From positions 1 to 19,353 of the forward strand of contig NZ_DJDT01000168.1 of assembly GCF_002432345.1 (NCBI RefSeq): a DNA stretch of 19,353 nucleotides, given 5' to 3'. Origin of the DNA: Pedobacter sp. UBA5917 (GTDB lineage Bacteria; Bacteroidota; Bacteroidia; Sphingobacteriales; Sphingobacteriaceae). Below are positions 1 through 7,328 of this stretch, piece after piece. The notes beneath the pieces were generated by a model. It saw only the letters and a list, made by a program, of their open reading frames with translations, was not told the DNA's origin and ran no database searches. The translations under genes were made by a program, and so were the position numbers. The number at the start of each line of letters is the position of its first letter. Position 1 is the first letter of the stretch.

Positions 1-22
1 TTTGGAAACGAGCGCAAGCTTA
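1..22. repeat. Partial REP-like element (half of hairpin), cut by window edge
   Basis: Positions 6-22 carry AAACGAGCGCAAGCTT, which matches AAACGAGCGCGAGCTT at 2101-2116 with one difference. In both places it sits at the 3' end of a CocE-type hydrolase gene; here it overlaps the stop codon. The partner arm would lie before position 1 and cannot be seen. Confidence 0.6.
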
Positions 23-1885
23 TTTAATTATATCAACCTCGATAAAGCTATCATTAAAAACGGTTTGTGTGGCTTTAATATAATCTGCTTCTGTTGCTTT
101 ATATGGGTTTTCTACAAACTTTTGAGGGTTACGGGCAAATAACGGAAAAGCGGTGCTCTGTACCTGGATCATAATCCTATGTCCTTTTTTAAAGGTATGC
201 AATACATCCTGCAATTGAAAATTCACATCGGTTTTTTGGTTGGCTACCAATGCTTCGGGTTTTTCGAAACTGTTGCGGAAACGGGCCGGCATTACTTCCG
301 AACGTACCATTTGCCAATAATTGCTTAAAATGATATTCTTGTTCGGCATGTAGGGGTTGTTCGGCTCATCGGCAGGATATACATCAATCAGTTTTACAAT
401 AAAATCGGCATCGGTACCGGTTGTGGCAATTTTAAGGTGCGACATAATTTCGCCACCCAAAGTAATGTCGTTATCCAGTACATCGGTTTGGAACACTAAA
501 ACATCCGGCCTTCTGCCTGCAAAACGCTGATCTTCGCTCATGTAATTGTGCGGTGTAAAACCCAATGTGGTGGTTAAATCTTCTGTATATGGAACAGGCT
601 TTAAAGGATCACTGATATAGTTTGTTGAGCCAGCAGTGGTTGGAGCTGTCATACTTAATTTACCATCTGCACCCAGATATAATTTTTGCTTGCCTGCTTT
701 TTCCGATGGCCATTTGCTAAAGGTTTCCCATTGTTTTTTACCGGTATCGAACATGTAAGCTTCCGGTAAGCCCGAATTTTTATCGCCATTACCTTTTAAA
801 AAGTGGTTAAAGAATTTAGCTTCGATTTCTTTTTGGTAGAAAGTGGCAATGCTATCGCCAAAATACACATTGCTGTGCATGGTATGGCCTGTTTCGCGGC
901 TCCATCTGCCATGCCCGAACGGCCCCATAACAATGGTGTTGTAGGCATTGGGATTTTTCTTTTCTATGGTTTTGTAAATATTCAAAGGTCCTGATAAATC
1001 TTCTGCATCGTACCAGCCCCCAACCAGCATTACAGCAGGTTTAATGGTATTATAATGTTTTAACAAGCCGCGTTTTTGCCAAAATTCATCATAGTTTGGA
1101 TGGTTAACTGTTTCCTGCCAGTAGAAATTATCTTTATAGTATTTATCAGCATTGGTTAACGGACCAAGATCTAAAGCAAACTGATAGCCATCTTTAGTTT
1201 TCGGAACAATTGTTTGGTGGTTGTACCAAGGTTTCGAAGTGGTATCGGTTTTCTGTACCCCAAATACAGGGAAAGTAAGGAAGTAACTTTGTAAAAATGC
1301 TCCGTTGTGGTGAAAATCATCAAAAAAGAAATCGGAGATAGGTGCCTGTGGTGATGAAGCTTTTAATGCCGGGTGATTACTTAAAATCCCTGCCGCAGTG
1401 TAAAAGCCGGGGTAGGAAATTCCCCACTGACCAACTTTGCCATTGTTATTGGCCACATTTTTAACCAACCAATCGATGGTGTCGTAAGTATCGGAACCTT
1501 CATCAACATCTTTTTTGCTTTTTTTATTGTCGATCACGGGTGTCATATTGGTCCAGGTACCTTCGCTTTTCCAGCGTCCGCGTACATCCTGCATTACTAC
1601 GATATAACCTTCTTTCATCATCAGTTCTGACGGGCCTAAACGTGCAGGGAATTTATCCTCGCCATAAGGGGCAACACCATAGCAGGTGCGCTGCATAATC
1701 ATCGGATATTTTTTATCCTTTGCTGCGTCTTTCGGGGTATAAATTGCGGTAAAAAGTTTGGTACCATCACGCATGGGGATGTAAACTTCTTTTTTGGTAT
1801 AATTTGTTTTTGGATATCCTGCATCGCTTTGCGCAAAGGCAGAAGATGCTGAAAGCAGGATGATGAAGAATTTAAGGTATTTCAT
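20..1885 (-). CDS. Secreted CocE/NonD-family (peptidase S15-like) alpha/beta hydrolase
   Basis: A 621-residue hydrolase of the cocaine esterase / glutaryl-7-ACA acylase / X-Pro dipeptidyl-peptidase type, which cuts ester or amide bonds of acylated substrates. Residues 1-19 form a signal peptide (ends SAFAQ), so it acts outside the cytoplasm. The N-terminal S15-type alpha/beta domain (about 35-335) has the QDVRGRW strand motif near 99, the nucleophile elbow GISYPG (Ser157), a candidate acid in GGWYD (Asp293) and a candidate His in GPFGHG (His325). The C-terminal jelly-roll domain (about 350-620) shows the usual DVLVFQTD and KGHRIMIQVQS stretches. All catalytic residues are present and the length is normal. 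It lies downstream of, and on the same strand as, a close paralogue (2123-3994), so a tandem duplication and possible co-transcription are likely. The true substrate cannot be read from sequence. Confidence 0.93.
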   Translation of the reverse strand: MKYLKFFIILLSASSAFAQSDAGYPKTNYTKKEVYIPMRDGTKLFTAIYTPKDAAKDKKYPMIMQRTCYGVAPYGEDKFPARLGPSELMMKEGYIVVMQDVRGRWKSEGTWTNMTPVIDNKKSKKDVDEGSDTYDTIDWLVKNVANNNGKVGQWGISYPGFYTAAGILSNHPALKASSPQAPISDFFFDDFHHNGAFLQSYFLTFPVFGVQKTDTTSKPWYNHQTIVPKTKDGYQFALDLGPLTNADKYYKDNFYWQETVNHPNYDEFWQKRGLLKHYNTIKPAVMLVGGWYDAEDLSGPLNIYKTIEKKNPNAYNTIVMGPFGHGRWSRETGHTMHSNVYFGDSIATFYQKEIEAKFFNHFLKGNGDKNSGLPEAYMFDTGKKQWETFSKWPSEKAGKQKLYLGADGKLSMTAPTTAGSTNYISDPLKPVPYTEDLTTTLGFTPHNYMSEDQRFAGRRPDVLVFQTDVLDNDITLGGEIMSHLKIATTGTDADFIVKLIDVYPADEPNNPYMPNKNIILSNYWQMVRSEVMPARFRNSFEKPEALVANQKTDVNFQLQDVLHTFKKGHRIMIQVQSTAFPLFARNPQKFVENPYKATEADYIKATQTVFNDSFIEVDIIK

Positions 1886-1917
1886 TTTTTATGATAAGCT
1901 AATTGTTTTGTTGAATT

Positions 1918-1941
1918 CCGTTTCGTGCGGACACGAACCGG
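1918..1941. repeat. Inverted repeat, copy 1 (TTCGTG-CACGAA family)
   Basis: Arms CCGTTTCGTG (1918-1927) and CACGAACCGG (1932-1941) pair around a 4-base loop, with one mismatch. It is followed by GGGCG, as is copy 2 at 2026-2049. It lies just upstream of the start of the hydrolase gene that ends at position 20. Confidence 0.75.
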
Positions 1942-1974
1942 GGCGATTAGAATAATAAGCTAAGTTGTTGTTGT

Positions 1975-1988
1975 CTGTCCTTCGACAG
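1975..1988. repeat. Small hairpin in a TCCTTCGACAGGCTCAGGATGACA-type repeat
   Basis: CTGTC (1975-1979) pairs with GACAG (1984-1988) around CTTC. The surrounding stretch to about 2000 resembles a short intergenic repeat that recurs in many bacterial genomes; that resemblance is from memory, not from a search. It sits between the two TTCGTG/CACGAA hairpins. Confidence 0.5.
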
Positions 1989-2025
1989 GCTCAGGATGAC
2001 AACTCAATAGTTAAATTTTGCCTTT

Positions 2026-2049
2026 CCGGTTCGTGGGGACACGAACCGG
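2026..2049. repeat. Perfect inverted repeat, copy 2 (TTCGTG-CACGAA family)
   Basis: Arms CCGGTTCGTG (2026-2035) and CACGAACCGG (2040-2049) pair perfectly around GGGA. It is a second copy of the element at 1918-1941. Both copies lie in the 237-bp gap between the two hydrolase genes, so they would be transcribed if the genes form one operon. Confidence 0.8.
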
Positions 2050-2088
2050 GGCGGTAATGTATAATCGTTAAAAACGACTGGTTATTTG

Positions 2089-2111
2089 CGCGCTCGTTAC
2101 AAACGAGCGCG
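2089..2111. repeat. Hairpin CGCGCTCGTT-ACA-AACGAGCGCG (REP-like) after hydrolase gene
   Basis: Ten-base arms (2089-2098 and 2102-2111) pair perfectly around a 3-base loop, 11 bases past the stop codon of the minus-strand hydrolase. No T-run follows on the minus strand, so it is not a classic intrinsic terminator. It looks like a REP-type element that could stabilise the 3' end or weakly terminate. Half of a second copy sits at 6-22 in the same position relative to the paralogous gene. Confidence 0.7.
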
Positions 2112-2122
2112 AGCTTTTATAT

Positions 2123-3994
2123 TTATTTTAATACCGAAACAGTAATAAACGAACTGTTAAAAGTATCGTGGTAAATTTTGTGTGTTGCTTTCTGGAAATC
2201 CTGTGGCTCAGCCTGGTAGATATCCATAAATTTCTGTGGATTGCGATCGGCCAGCGGGAACCATGAGTTTTGGATCTGGATCATAATCTTATGCCCTTTT
2301 TTAAAGGTATGCGCCACATCTGGCAACGGATAATTCACTTTTGTGATGGCACCTGGCACAAAAGCTTCGGGTTTTTCGAAACTGTTGCGGTATTTGCCCC
2401 GCATAATTTCTCCGCGCACCAGCATTTCGTAACCGCCCATGATCAGGTTTTTAGGATTAGGTACCGGGTTCGGTGCATCTTCGGGATAAACATCGATCAG
2501 CTTAACTACATAATCAGCATCTGTACCTGTGGTAGAAACCACTAAATTGGCCAAAACGGATCCGGTTAGGGTAATATCTTCAGTTAAGGTATCGGTTTGA
2601 TAAGTTTTAACATCTGGCCTGCGGGCAGCAAAACGTTGATCATCGATCATATACTCGCGGGTACGTTTGGCCTGGATGCCATCCTGGTAAGGAACCGGAT
2701 TATTCGGATCACTTACATATTCATCCCAGCTATCTGTTCTGCCTACTTTTTCGAATGCCAGTTTTCCGTTGGGCTGTAAATACAGGTTTTTGGTTTCTAC
2801 CTCCTGTGGCGGCCAGGTTTTAAATTTTTTCCACTCGTTGCTTCCGGTAACGAAAATGTTTGCCTCTGCGGCATTAAAATCGCCTTCGCCTTTTAGGTAG
2901 TGTTTAAAGAACGGCAGTTCGTACTGTTGCTGATAATCGATGCTGGTGGTTTTGCCAAAGTTGATATCACCGAGGTACGAGCCATTGCTACGTACCCAAC
3001 CGCCATGAAACCAGGGACCGGCTACAAGAATATTATTTGCACCAGGATTTTGTTTCTCTATGGCTTTGTAGGTTGCGAAAGTACCATAAGCATCTTCGGC
3101 ATCAAAGAAACCGCCAACTACCATAACCGCAGGTTTTACATTGGTTAAATGTGGGGTAATTAAACGCGATTTCCAAAAAGTATCTAAATCAGGGTGTTTA
3201 AATAAATCGTTCCAGAATTTAATACTATCGGCAAAATAACGGTCTTTAAGGTTCTTAACCGAACCTGCCTCCAGGTAAAAACGGTAATTATCCTGTATAG
3301 GGAACTGAAAACCCTTTGGGCCTTTATCAGGTGTAATGGGTTTCGGCCTCGGCACGCCAAAACTGCCCATAAAACTAAAGGCATCCATTAAAAATAGCGT
3401 GCCGCGGTGGTGGAAATCGTCGCCCATAAACCAATCGGTAACAGGTGCCTGTGGCGATACTGCTTTTAGCGCCGGGTGTGCATTTGGCAATGAAGTGGTA
3501 GAGTAAAAACCAGGGTACGAAATACCATAAATACCAGCATTTCCGTTGTTACCTTTTATATTTTTAACCAGCCAATCAATGGTATCGTAGGTATCAGTGC
3601 TTTCATCAATAGCTGTTTTGCCCTTTTTACCTATTACCTGCGGACGGATGTCGGCAAAAGTTCCTTCACTCATCCAACGGCCGCGCACGTCCTGGTAAAC
3701 AAAAATAAATCCTTCGCGCATCATCGCCGGAAAATTACCCAGGCTTAGTTTATACTTATCTTCGCCATATGGGGCAACAGTGTAGGGAGTACGGTTAATT
3801 AAAAAAGGATATTTTTTGGATTGATTTTTAGGTATGTAGATGGATGTGAATAATTTAACCCCGTCGCGCATGGGGATCTGGCGTTCTATTTTGGTATAGT
3901 TCTCTCTCACATAGGCCGAATCGGTTTGCTGTGCAAGTAATTCAGTAGAAATAAACAGACAAAATAGAAGACCTAAAATTCTTTGAAGATTCAT
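2123..3994 (-). CDS. Secreted CocE/NonD-family hydrolase, tandem paralogue
   Basis: A 623-residue paralogue of the hydrolase at 20-1885, from the same S15-like esterase/acylase family. The start at 3994 (MNLQRILG) is chosen because it gives a clean signal peptide (to about residue 22, ...ELLAQQ); an in-frame ATG at 4042 would add 16 residues in front of the hydrophobic core. QDVRGRW lies near 101, the nucleophile elbow GISYPG gives Ser159, GGFFD gives candidate acid Asp298, and GPWFHGG gives candidate His330. The C-terminal jelly-roll domain is complete (DVKTYQTD, KGHKIMIQIQNS). Several blocks are nearly identical to the neighbour (TGTDADxxVKLIDVYP, RNSFEKPEA), which points to duplication and later divergence around the active site (GPFGHG versus GPWFHG), so the two may differ in substrate. 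The gene is divergent from 5015-5818 across the repeat array. Confidence 0.93.
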   Translation of the reverse strand: MNLQRILGLLFCLFISTELLAQQTDSAYVRENYTKIERQIPMRDGVKLFTSIYIPKNQSKKYPFLINRTPYTVAPYGEDKYKLSLGNFPAMMREGFIFVYQDVRGRWMSEGTFADIRPQVIGKKGKTAIDESTDTYDTIDWLVKNIKGNNGNAGIYGISYPGFYSTTSLPNAHPALKAVSPQAPVTDWFMGDDFHHRGTLFLMDAFSFMGSFGVPRPKPITPDKGPKGFQFPIQDNYRFYLEAGSVKNLKDRYFADSIKFWNDLFKHPDLDTFWKSRLITPHLTNVKPAVMVVGGFFDAEDAYGTFATYKAIEKQNPGANNILVAGPWFHGGWVRSNGSYLGDINFGKTTSIDYQQQYELPFFKHYLKGEGDFNAAEANIFVTGSNEWKKFKTWPPQEVETKNLYLQPNGKLAFEKVGRTDSWDEYVSDPNNPVPYQDGIQAKRTREYMIDDQRFAARRPDVKTYQTDTLTEDITLTGSVLANLVVSTTGTDADYVVKLIDVYPEDAPNPVPNPKNLIMGGYEMLVRGEIMRGKYRNSFEKPEAFVPGAITKVNYPLPDVAHTFKKGHKIMIQIQNSWFPLADRNPQKFMDIYQAEPQDFQKATHKIYHDTFNSSFITVSVLK

Positions 3995-4083
3995 TTGTTT
4001 TAGTTTTTGGGAATAAAATTTTAAATATAGGTGATTAAGCACTGATTAGAAAAAACATCCCGTAAAAGGTTTGTTAGTAAAGG

Positions 4084-4860
4084 ATGTATGATGGAAGTTT
4101 AAGTCTCAAGTACATAGTCGGCAGTCCTAAGTCTAACTTTATAAGGATATACTCCTTTAAAACTTAGCGGCTTTGTGCCTTGGTGGTGAATGATGTAAGA
4201 TGGAAAATGTAATAGTTTGGAAGTCGGGAGACCGGGGTCGGAGGTTTTAGTCTCAAGTCTGCAGTCCTAAGTCCAACTTTAAAATGATATACTCCTTTAA
4301 AACTTTGTGCCTTCGTGCCTTGGTGGTGAATGATGTAAGATGGAAAATGGATGATGTAATAGTTTGGAAGTCGGAATACCGGGGTCGGAGGTTTTAGTCT
4401 CAAGTCCACAGTCCTAAGTCCAACTTTAAAATGATATACTCCTTTAAAACTTAGTGGCTTTGTGCCTTGGTGGTGAATGATGTAAGATGGAAAATGGATG
4501 ATGGAATAGTTTGGAAGTCGGAAGAACGTGGTCGGAGGTTTTAGTCTCAAGTCCACAGTCCTAAGTCCAATTTTAAAATGATATACTCCTTAAAAACTTT
4601 GTGCCTTAGTGCCTTGGTGGTTAATGATGTAAGATGGAAAATGTATGATGGAATAGTTTGGAAGTCGGAAGACCGGGGTCGGAGGTTTAAGTCTCAAGTC
4701 TATAGCCCAACTTTAAAATGATATACTCCTTAAAAACTTTGTGCCTTTGTGCCTTGGTGGTGAATGATGTAAGATGGAAAATGGATGATGGAATAGTTTG
4801 GAAGTCGGCATTCCTAAGTCCAACTTTAAAACAGCTTTGTGCCTAGATGTTAAATGATGG
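4084..4860. repeat. 147-bp tandem repeat array, about five copies
   Basis: The landmark GTCTCAAGT recurs at 4103, 4250, 4397, 4544 and 4691, exactly 147 bp apart each time. The units share blocks such as GATATACTCC, GTGCCTTGGTGGT, AATGATGTAAGATGGAAAATG, AATAGTTTGGAAGTCGG and GGTCGGAGGTTT. Unit 1 carries compensating small insertions and deletions relative to the others, and unit 5 is degraded at its end (to about 4860). Shorter internal motifs (AAGTC, CCTAAGTCCAA) also repeat. 147 is a multiple of three, so frames stay open across units without indicating a gene. Together with the flanks (4043-4083 and 4861-5014) this gap of about 1 kb holds no gene I can support. It separates two divergent genes, so it lies upstream of both. 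Confidence 0.9.
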
Positions 4861-5014
4861 GGAACGTGCTATTTTATCCTTTCAAATTGCATATTTTTAT
4901 ACAGCTTAATCCGCTCTTCGTCATTGCTTTATCAAAATTTAGTTAAATCTTGTTAAGGGATAATCTTTTAAGAATTTTAAGCGTCATATTGATAATCGAA
5001 TTAAACACAAAAAA

Positions 5015-5818
5015 ATGAATAGGTTATTAAAAAGAGGATTGGTTGTTTTTGCTGCAGCAGCGATGATAACAACCTTGAGTATCGAAAGTGTTTCTGCACA
5101 AAGAGGTAGCAGGGGCGGCGGCGGCGGAAGGTCTGGTTCAATAGGCTCATCAAGGGGTGGAGGTTCTATTGCACGGGTATCGCCGGGCAGGGGCAGTTTT
5201 TCTCCGGGGGTACGTTCGGTTAGACCAAGTTACGGATATGGCAGACCGGGTTACCGCCCAGGTTTTGTGAGGCCAGGTTATGGTTACAGACCGGGTTTCG
5301 GCAGACCATATTACAGACCATACTACAGTTATTACAATTTTTACAGACCATTTTTAGGTTTCAGGATTGGTGTATTGCCTTATGGTTATTATCCATTTTG
5401 GTATGGCCCTAACCAATTTTACTATTCTGGCGGATTATTCTATCAACAAAATAACGATCAATACGAAGTGGTAACCCCACCGGTTGGAGCCGAAGTTCCG
5501 AATTTACCATCGGATGCCAACAGGGTAACCATTAACGGTGTAGATTATTACGAATATAAAGGCGTTTATTATACCCAAAAAGAAAATGCAGATGGCAAAA
5601 CCGTATATGTAGTTGCCGGAAAAGATGGCGTTTTAAATACCGGTGATAGTACAGCCGACACACATAACATTGGCGATATTATTAATCAATTGCCAGAGGG
5701 ATGCAGAGAAGTAACCATTAAAAACGAAAAATATTTTGTTTCACCTGATGATGTTTACTATGAAGAAATAGTAGATGGAACAAATATTACTTACCGCGTA
5801 ATAGGTAAGTTGTTTTAG
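5015..5818 (+). CDS. Secreted Arg/Gly/Tyr-rich protein with duplicated C-terminal motif (DUF6515-like)
   Basis: A 267-residue exported protein of unknown function. Residues 1-28 are a signal peptide ending VSA before QRG. Residues 30-110 are low complexity, first Gly/Ser/Arg, then repeated RPGY/RPGF/RPYY units rich in Tyr, Pro and Arg. The remainder (about 115-267) is Tyr-rich and resembles the Bacteroidota DUF6515 type (VTINGVDYY ... GVYY), a family assignment made from memory. The tail carries two related units: 164-203 (LP...VTINGVDYY...VYY...VYVVAGK) and 226-265 (LP...VTIKNEKYF...VYY...YRVIGK). It is probably a surface or periplasmic structural protein rather than an enzyme, since no catalytic motif is visible. 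The gene stands alone between the repeat array and a strong terminator at 5862-5890. Confidence 0.85.
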   Translation: MNRLLKRGLVVFAAAAMITTLSIESVSAQRGSRGGGGGRSGSIGSSRGGGSIARVSPGRGSFSPGVRSVRPSYGYGRPGYRPGFVRPGYGYRPGFGRPYYRPYYSYYNFYRPFLGFRIGVLPYGYYPFWYGPNQFYYSGGLFYQQNNDQYEVVTPPVGAEVPNLPSDANRVTINGVDYYEYKGVYYTQKENADGKTVYVVAGKDGVLNTGDSTADTHNIGDIINQLPEGCREVTIKNEKYFVSPDDVYYEEIVDGTNITYRVIGKLF

Positions 5819-5827
5819 CAATACGTC

Positions 5828-5848
5828 ATACTGAACTTGTTTCAGTAT
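5828..5848. repeat. Hairpin ATACTGAA-CTTGT-TTCAGTAT
   Basis: Eight-base arms (5828-5835 and 5841-5848) pair perfectly around a 5-base loop, 10 bases past the stop codon of the preceding gene. It looks like a dispersed Bacteroidota intergenic repeat; no T-run follows, so termination is assigned to the next hairpin. Confidence 0.6.
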
Positions 5849-5861
5849 CTATTTGAACGTG

Positions 5862-5890
5862 CAGTCGGATGATATCATCCGACTGTTTTT
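5862..5890 (+). terminator. Intrinsic terminator, 24-bp perfect palindrome plus T5
   Basis: CAGTCGGATGAT (5862-5873) is followed directly by its reverse complement (5874-5885) and then TTTTT (5886-5890). The RNA would fold with a small loop at the GATATC centre. It ends transcription of the 5015-5818 gene. Confidence 0.85.
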
Positions 5891-5928
5891 GTTTTAAAGC
5901 GTTGCACCTGTTGCCGATTATTTATTAG

Positions 5929-6022
5929 CCACAGATGCACGGATTAACACCGATTTTGCGGATACCCTCTTCGGGCTAGGTTTTAGTGCTAATCTGTGTC
6001 TCTGTGACCAATTTTTTGGCTT
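5929..6022. repeat. Imperfect inverted repeat (GCCACAGATGCACGGATTAACAC type)
   Basis: The stretch from about 5929 (GCCACAGATGCACGGATTAA) is mirrored by AATCTGTGTCTCTGTGACC near 5991-6009. The pairing is long but imperfect. It resembles an abundant dispersed Bacteroidota intergenic repeat, a judgement from memory. It carries no reading frame of note and sits in the gene-free stretch 5819-6151. Confidence 0.6.
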
Positions 6023-6077
6023 TACAGAAATAGTGTCAAATGGTAACATCTGACACCACAGTAGTGGTATTTCGAGG

Positions 6078-6098
6078 ACCCTGAAATAAATTCAGGGT
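6078..6098. repeat. Hairpin ACCCTGAA-ATAAA-TTCAGGGT
   Basis: Eight-base arms (6078-6085 and 6091-6098) pair perfectly around ATAAA. There is no T-run. It is the last of several stem-loops in the 5819-6151 gap and lies about 54 bases before the next start codon. Nothing else was recognised in this gap apart from a weak candidate -7 box, TATTTTTA, at 6126-6133. Confidence 0.6.
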
Positions 6099-6151
6099 GG
6101 CGTATTGCGGCCCACCAAAAATCCATATTTTTACATCTTAAACATTTCGAT

Positions 6152-7312
6152 TTGAAACGCATAGGTCAGCTCTTTTTTGTATACGCTTTTTTTGCAGTTG
6201 TGCTTTCGTCGTGTACTGCAACCAAACACGTAGCGGTTAGGCAGAACGAAACCAGTATTTCGGCGGTTAAGTTTTTGCACGAATATATTATGCCGCTAAA
6301 CCCTGTTTTCGAGAATTCGGTTGTTGGCGGTTTATCGGGGATTGATTACGATGCGGCGCAAAATCAGTATTATCTGATCAGTGATGATCCATCGCAGTTT
6401 AGTCCGGCAAGGATTTATACCGCACAGATTGACCTGAAAGCAGATAAGATCGATACCATCCGTATAACCGGGGTTACCTATCTTTTACAGGAAAACGGAA
6501 AGCAATATCCTAAATATGGTACCGATAAAACGGTAAAACCAGATGGCGAATCGGTGCGTTATAACCCGAATACCAAACAGTTGATCTGGAGTAGCGAAGG
6601 AGAACGGCTGTTTAAAAACGGCGACACTACGATTGTTCAGCCCAGTTTAACTTTTATTTCTACAGCAGGAAAGTTTTTAGATACTATTCCGTTGCCCAAA
6701 GGTTTTCATTTTACAAAAACTGAAAACGGTCCGCGTAAAAATGCACTTTTTGAAGGGCTAACTTATGCCGATAATTATAAAACATTATATGCGAGTTTGG
6801 AGGAACCTTTGTACCAGGATGGACCACAATCTTCTTTTGGATATGGTAAGGCTTTAACGCGGATTTTAAAGTTTGATGCAACTACCAAAAAGAATGTTGC
6901 GCAATACACCTACAATTTAGATGCTTTGCCCGTTAAACCTACTGTAGATAACGACTGGAATGTAAATGGTATTTCCGAAATACTGGCAGTTAACAAACAT
7001 ACACTTTTGGTAATGGAAAGGGCCTGGGCAAAAGGGCACGATGACCATACTTTTTTAAAACTTTATCTGGTTGATCTGAATGGTGCCGAAAACGAGATTA
7101 ACAATACATCATTCGTTAAAAACCCGCCAAAACCTTTAACTAAGAAACTGCTTTTCGATTTTGATGCGTTAAATATGCATATCGATAATTTTGAAGGCGT
7201 AACATTTGGTCCTAAACTGGCAAACGGACATCAATCTTTAATTTTTTGTGTAGATAATAACTTCGGGAAAACGCAGGTACAGCAGTTTTTTCTTTTCGAG
7301 CTTATTCCTTAA
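6152..7312 (+). CDS. Esterase-like activity of phytase family lipoprotein
   Basis: A 386-residue protein of the phytase-like esterase family (beta-propeller fold, Pfam type PF13449), members of which are linked to phosphoester hydrolysis at the cell surface. The start is TTG at 6152: no in-frame ATG is found just upstream, and the frame gives MKRIGQ followed by a hydrophobic stretch and the lipobox VLSSC, so Cys21 would be lipidated. Family-like features are GLSGIDYD near 61-68, SDDPSQFSPARIY near 78, PDGESVRYNP near 131, a central NALFEGLTYAD stretch and the C-terminal NFEGVTFGP with FCVDNNFG. No catalytic residues can be assigned with certainty. It lies 16 bases before a HAD phosphatase gene on the same strand, so the two are probably one transcript and may both serve phosphate or sugar-phosphate scavenging; that link is inference. 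Confidence 0.85.
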   Translation: MKRIGQLFFVYAFFAVVLSSCTATKHVAVRQNETSISAVKFLHEYIMPLNPVFENSVVGGLSGIDYDAAQNQYYLISDDPSQFSPARIYTAQIDLKADKIDTIRITGVTYLLQENGKQYPKYGTDKTVKPDGESVRYNPNTKQLIWSSEGERLFKNGDTTIVQPSLTFISTAGKFLDTIPLPKGFHFTKTENGPRKNALFEGLTYADNYKTLYASLEEPLYQDGPQSSFGYGKALTRILKFDATTKKNVAQYTYNLDALPVKPTVDNDWNVNGISEILAVNKHTLLVMERAWAKGHDDHTFLKLYLVDLNGAENEINNTSFVKNPPKPLTKKLLFDFDALNMHIDNFEGVTFGPKLANGHQSLIFCVDNNFGKTQVQQFFLFELIP

Positions 7313-7328
7313 TTAATTACAATTTATA

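Noticed and set aside
4164..4556. 130-residue open frame on the minus strand
   Set aside because: It lies wholly in the 147-bp repeat array; the frame stays open because the period is a multiple of three, and the translation simply repeats itself with no signal or domain.
4103..4860. Repeat array as a CRISPR or integron attC array
   Set aside because: Units are contiguous and far too long for CRISPR repeats with no unique spacers, no cas genes are present, and no attC-type arms or cassette genes were seen.
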